This document shows positions 6,059-8,021 of a stretch of 8,021 bases of DNA, one piece after another. Origin of the DNA: Chloroflexota bacterium (GTDB lineage: Bacteria; Chloroflexota; Dehalococcoidia; Lucifugimonadales; JAPUKM01); the NCBI GenBank assembly GCA_027295645.1, contig JAPUKM010000264.1:1-8021 (forward strand), in the 5' to 3' direction. The position numbers were made by a program, and so were the translations under genes. The first letter of the stretch is position 1; each line of letters begins with the position of its first letter. The notes under the pieces are model-generated. The model ran no database searches, was not told where the DNA came from, and worked only from the letters and a program-made list of their open reading frames with translations.

Positions 6059-6534
6059 TGGGCTCCCTTGATCAGAGGGGGCTGACGTTGGTTGAGCTCC
6101 TTCTGGCTGCTGCAATCTCCGCGTTGATCGCCACCACACTGGGCGCGGCCATACACCAGTTCATCATGGCGAGCGAGCGCGGCAACGATAACCTGAGGGC
6201 GCTGCATGACGTGCAGAACGCCGGCTTCTGGCTCACCCTGGACGGAGAGAGGGCGGAAGGGACCAACCTGGTGGACAGCGCTCCACCCGCTCAGAGCATG
6301 ACCTTAAGCTGGACCAGCGGAGGACAGGCGCACACGAGTACATACTCGATCTCGGGCACGGCGCTCAAGCGTGACCATAATGGCACCATCACGACCGTGG
6401 CTCGCCACGTTGCGAGCGCGCAGTTTTCCTTTGCCGGGCGAGTCATCACAGCCGCGATGACCTCAACCCCAGCAGGTCGCTGGGGGGTCAGCGAGCAGGC
6501 GACTTACAAGATATGGCTCCGGCCGACGGACTGA
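6055..6534 (+). CDS. Minor prepilin, PilW/GspJ-like
   Basis: Minor prepilin of 159 residues. The leader MMGSLDQRG is cut before LTLVELLLAAAISALIATTL; Glu14 is at +5 and the hydrophobic helix spans about 10-30. The body has a PilW/GspJ feel: a helix with NAGFWLTLDGERAEG after the membrane part, then beta strands such as SMTLSWTSGG, TYSISGTALKRDHNG and HVASAQFSFAGRVITAAMTS. It overlaps the PilV-like gene by four bases; ATG 6058 is an equally possible start. The order PilV-like, PilW-like, PilX-like matches the minor pilin operon of other type IV pilus systems, which supports the naming more than any single residue does. Confidence 0.78.
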   Translation: MMGSLDQRGLTLVELLLAAAISALIATTLGAAIHQFIMASERGNDNLRALHDVQNAGFWLTLDGERAEGTNLVDSAPPAQSMTLSWTSGGQAHTSTYSISGTALKRDHNGTITTVARHVASAQFSFAGRVITAAMTSTPAGRWGVSEQATYKIWLRPTD

Positions 6535-6538
6535 GGGG
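6533..6538 (+). promoter_or_regulatory. Ribosome binding site for ATG 6543
   Basis: GAGGGG, overlapping the stop codon of the preceding gene, lies four bases before ATG 6543. ATG 6513 would sit inside the upstream gene, and ATG 6555 has its purine run only two bases away. I therefore prefer 6543. Confidence 0.45.
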
Positions 6539-6542
6539 CGAA

Positions 6543-7862
6543 ATGAAGGGGGCAATGAGGGATGAGAAGGGACAAGCCCTCGTCCTGGCCTTGATGGCGC
6601 TGGCGGCGGGCTCCATCCTAATAACTCCTTTCCTGAGTAGTGTGAGCACAACGTTGCTTGCTTCCCGAAAATACAGAACGTCAATCGTTGAGCAGTATGC
6701 CGGCGACGCCGGCATCGAAGACGCCCTTTGGAGCGTAACCTACGGGGACTTTGGCAGCACTGTCCTGACCTCCCCAGGCGACTCCACCAGCTACTCCCTC
6801 GGACAGCCGGTCAACGGATTTACGCCCAGCATCAGCGTGGCCAGGGACAAGGCGACTTTAGCCAGCGATGACTTTGAAAGCGGTGGATGGTCCGGTGGCA
6901 ATGGCTGGATTGGCAGCTGGTCTGCGTCGGGTGAGGCTAGCGTGCTAAAAGCGGGTAACCCTCACGAGGGAAGCTATCACCTCCGGCTGAGGAGCAGCAC
7001 CGGATACGTCAAACGAGCGGTGGACCTTTCCGGCCAGTCTGGCCTGAGACTTCAGTTCTGGGCCAAGGTTGAATCCTTCGAGCCCGGCGATCAGGCAGAG
7101 CTGCTATTCAGCCCGGACGGCGCCGCCTGGACTACGGCCAAGAGCTGGACCAGCGTCGACAGCGACAACACCTATCGCTTCGTCGATGTCGACCTCTCGC
7201 CATATGCCGTATCCGCCCAGTTTTGGATCGCCTTTGATGCCAAGATGTCTGCCAACGACGACCACGTCTTCATTGACGACCTCCTGCTGGTCAAGATCTT
7301 TCCTGGCGCAGTCCTGGATCTGCCCGGCGACGATCTTGAGAGCGGCGACTTCTCAGGAGGAAGCGGGTGGCTGTATGACTGGGCTCCTATAGGTAATGTC
7401 GCAGTCTTGAAGCAAGGGGCCCCTCATGGGGGCGCCTATCATCTGAGGATGCGGACGGGCGATAGCTACGTGGAACGTGCGGCGGACCTCTCAAGCCAGT
7501 CCGGCTTGCGCCTCCAGCTATGGGCGAAGGTCAACTCGCTGGAGGGTGCCGACTACGTAGAGGCTCTTGTGAGCCCCGACCACACCGACTGGACCGTCGT
7601 CAAAACCTGGACGAGCGCCGATAGCGACAATGCATACCACCTCGTTGACATCGACCTCTCACCGTACACAATGACCAGCGAGTTCTGGATCGCCTTCAAC
7701 TCGGGCATGAATAGCGGGAATGACCGGTTCTACATCGACGACCTGAAGATAGTCGGTACCATTGCTTATGAGATCGTCGCCAGCTCCGGGAATGGTACGA
7801 CGAAGGCATACGTGACCGTAAACAATGGAAACGTGGCCATTCTCTCTTGGCAGAGGAACTAG
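6543..7862 (+). CDS. PilX/GspK-like minor pilin with two tandem beta domains
   Basis: Membrane-anchored minor pilin-like protein of 439 residues. The leader MKGAMRDEKG precedes QALVLALMALAAGSILITPF, a hydrophobic segment at 11-31. Position +5 is Leu, so the assembly Glu is absent, as is known for GspK. A helical part follows with AGDAGIEDALWSV, typical of PilX N-terminal regions. Residues 109-251 and 263-404 are two copies of one domain, joined by a 10-odd residue linker (FPGAVLDLPG). Each has a DD-ESG opening, a GLRLQ.WAKV strand, S.D...WT, WTS.DSDN.Y, VD.DLSPY, FWIAF and an IDDL ending. This pattern resembles MAM/concanavalin-like jelly-roll modules that bind glycans or proteins; the family is not certain. 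The last 35 residues (AYEIVASSGNGTTKAYVTVN) look like the end of the pilin body, so the domains appear inserted in it. A role in adhesion is inferred. Confidence 0.8.
   Translation: MKGAMRDEKGQALVLALMALAAGSILITPFLSSVSTTLLASRKYRTSIVEQYAGDAGIEDALWSVTYGDFGSTVLTSPGDSTSYSLGQPVNGFTPSISVARDKATLASDDFESGGWSGGNGWIGSWSASGEASVLKAGNPHEGSYHLRLRSSTGYVKRAVDLSGQSGLRLQFWAKVESFEPGDQAELLFSPDGAAWTTAKSWTSVDSDNTYRFVDVDLSPYAVSAQFWIAFDAKMSANDDHVFIDDLLLVKIFPGAVLDLPGDDLESGDFSGGSGWLYDWAPIGNVAVLKQGAPHGGAYHLRMRTGDSYVERAADLSSQSGLRLQLWAKVNSLEGADYVEALVSPDHTDWTVVKTWTSADSDNAYHLVDIDLSPYTMTSEFWIAFNSGMNSGNDRFYIDDLKIVGTIAYEIVASSGNGTTKAYVTVNNGNVAILSWQRN
6867..7295 (+). repeat. Tandem domain repeat, copy 1
   Basis: First copy of the duplicated coding unit in the PilX-like protein (143 codons, residues 109-251). 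It aligns with copy 2 nearly without gaps, and by eye about half or more of the residues are identical. The strongest shared blocks are QSGLRLQ-WAKV, WTS-DSDN and VD-DLSPY. At DNA level the copies differ at many codon third positions, so the duplication is not recent. Confidence 0.85.
7329..7754 (+). repeat. Tandem domain repeat, copy 2
   Basis: Second copy (142 codons, residues 263-404). It keeps the copy 1 landmarks: DDLESG, SGGSGW, YHLRMR, DLSSQSGLRLQLWAKV, VDIDLSPY, FWIAF and FYIDDL. The least similar part is the loop before the final IDDL strand (NSGMNSGNDR against DAKMSANDDH). That acidic or polar loop could be a ligand or metal site, but no such site can be proven from the sequence. 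Confidence 0.85.
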
Positions 7863-7912
7863 AACAAAGAGGCAGCCTTACCCTTCTGACGGAGAATGTA
7901 GGTAATCTGTAG

Positions 7913-8021
7913 ATGTTGAAGAAGGTCGGGGGACTTAGAGTGAGCCTTTCCGCGCTGGCTCTGGCGGCCATGGCTATTGCCCTGATCGGCCATGCTGTGC
8001 TTGGGCGCACATATCTGCAGC
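7913..8021 (+). CDS. N-terminus of an exported or membrane-anchored protein, cut by window end
   Basis: ATG 7913 opens a frame that runs off the right edge after 36 codons. It reads MLKKVGGLRVSLSALALAAM and continues AIALIGHAVLG. The basic start followed by a hydrophobic stretch of about 20 residues fits a signal peptide or N-terminal membrane anchor. TAGGT at 7899-7903 lies nine bases upstream and is a weak ribosome site. The gene starts 50 bases after the PilX-like gene and probably belongs to the same operon. Its function cannot be read from what is visible. Confidence 0.6.
   Translation, partial: MLKKVGGLRVSLSALALAAMAIALIGHAVLGRTYLQ

Noticed and set aside
5567..6139. Minus-strand open frame of about 190 codons opposite the PilV-like gene
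   Set aside because: Low-complexity, Gly/Gln/Ser-rich translation without a domain; the plus-strand prepilin with its cleavage motif explains the region.
1..8021. tRNA, rRNA, CRISPR array, insertion sequence or transposase
   Set aside because: No cloverleaf-like segment, repeat-spacer pattern, terminal inverted repeats or transposase motif was seen; the only substantial repeat is the coding duplication at 6867-7754.

Overview
The window is a plus-strand gene cluster for a type IV pilus or type II secretion-like machine, with a two-component signalling pair built into it. All the genes I accept lie on the + strand, are closely packed (gaps of about 100 bases or less, two overlaps), and show no convincing terminator, so one long transcript is plausible. 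By eye the DNA is moderately GC-rich. The mix of genes (a GFTLVE pilin, a PilX-like protein with a short GQALVLAL amphipathic start, a soluble GAF/PAS kinase) recalls uncultured Chloroflexota (Dehalococcoidia/SAR202-like). That assignment is a guess from protein style; no marker gene in the window proves it.

Layout: positions 1-65 hold the last codons of an unidentified upstream gene. A soluble GAF-PAS-HisKA-HATPase histidine kinase follows (68-1690), then a type IV pilin with a processable leader (1748-2122), then a single-domain CheY-like response regulator (2153-2545). A 93-base gap with inverted repeats and a possible 32-codon ORF leads to the assembly ATPase PilB/GspE (2639-4345) and the inner-membrane platform protein PilC/GspF (4386-5594). 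Next come three small prepilin-type genes: PilV/GspI-like (5660-6058), PilW/GspJ-like (6055-6534) and PilX/GspK-like (6543-7862). The last is enlarged by two tandem copies of a ~142-residue beta-rich domain. The start of a secreted or membrane-anchored protein runs off the right edge (from 7913).

How it fits together: PilB would power fibre assembly through PilC. The 1748 pilin would be the main or a major subunit, and the three minor prepilins would form the initiating tip complex, with the PilX-like protein displaying the duplicated domains outside the cell. The kinase and the stand-alone receiver bracket the pilin gene and probably control the machine at protein level, since the receiver has no DNA-binding output domain.

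Points deserving a second look: PilB has Thr instead of the invariant Walker A Lys while every other motif looks intact; the minor pilin carries duplicated, probably adhesive, domains; and two prepilin genes with non-ATG starts are preceded by tiny ORFs whose stop codons overlap the prepilin start codon.
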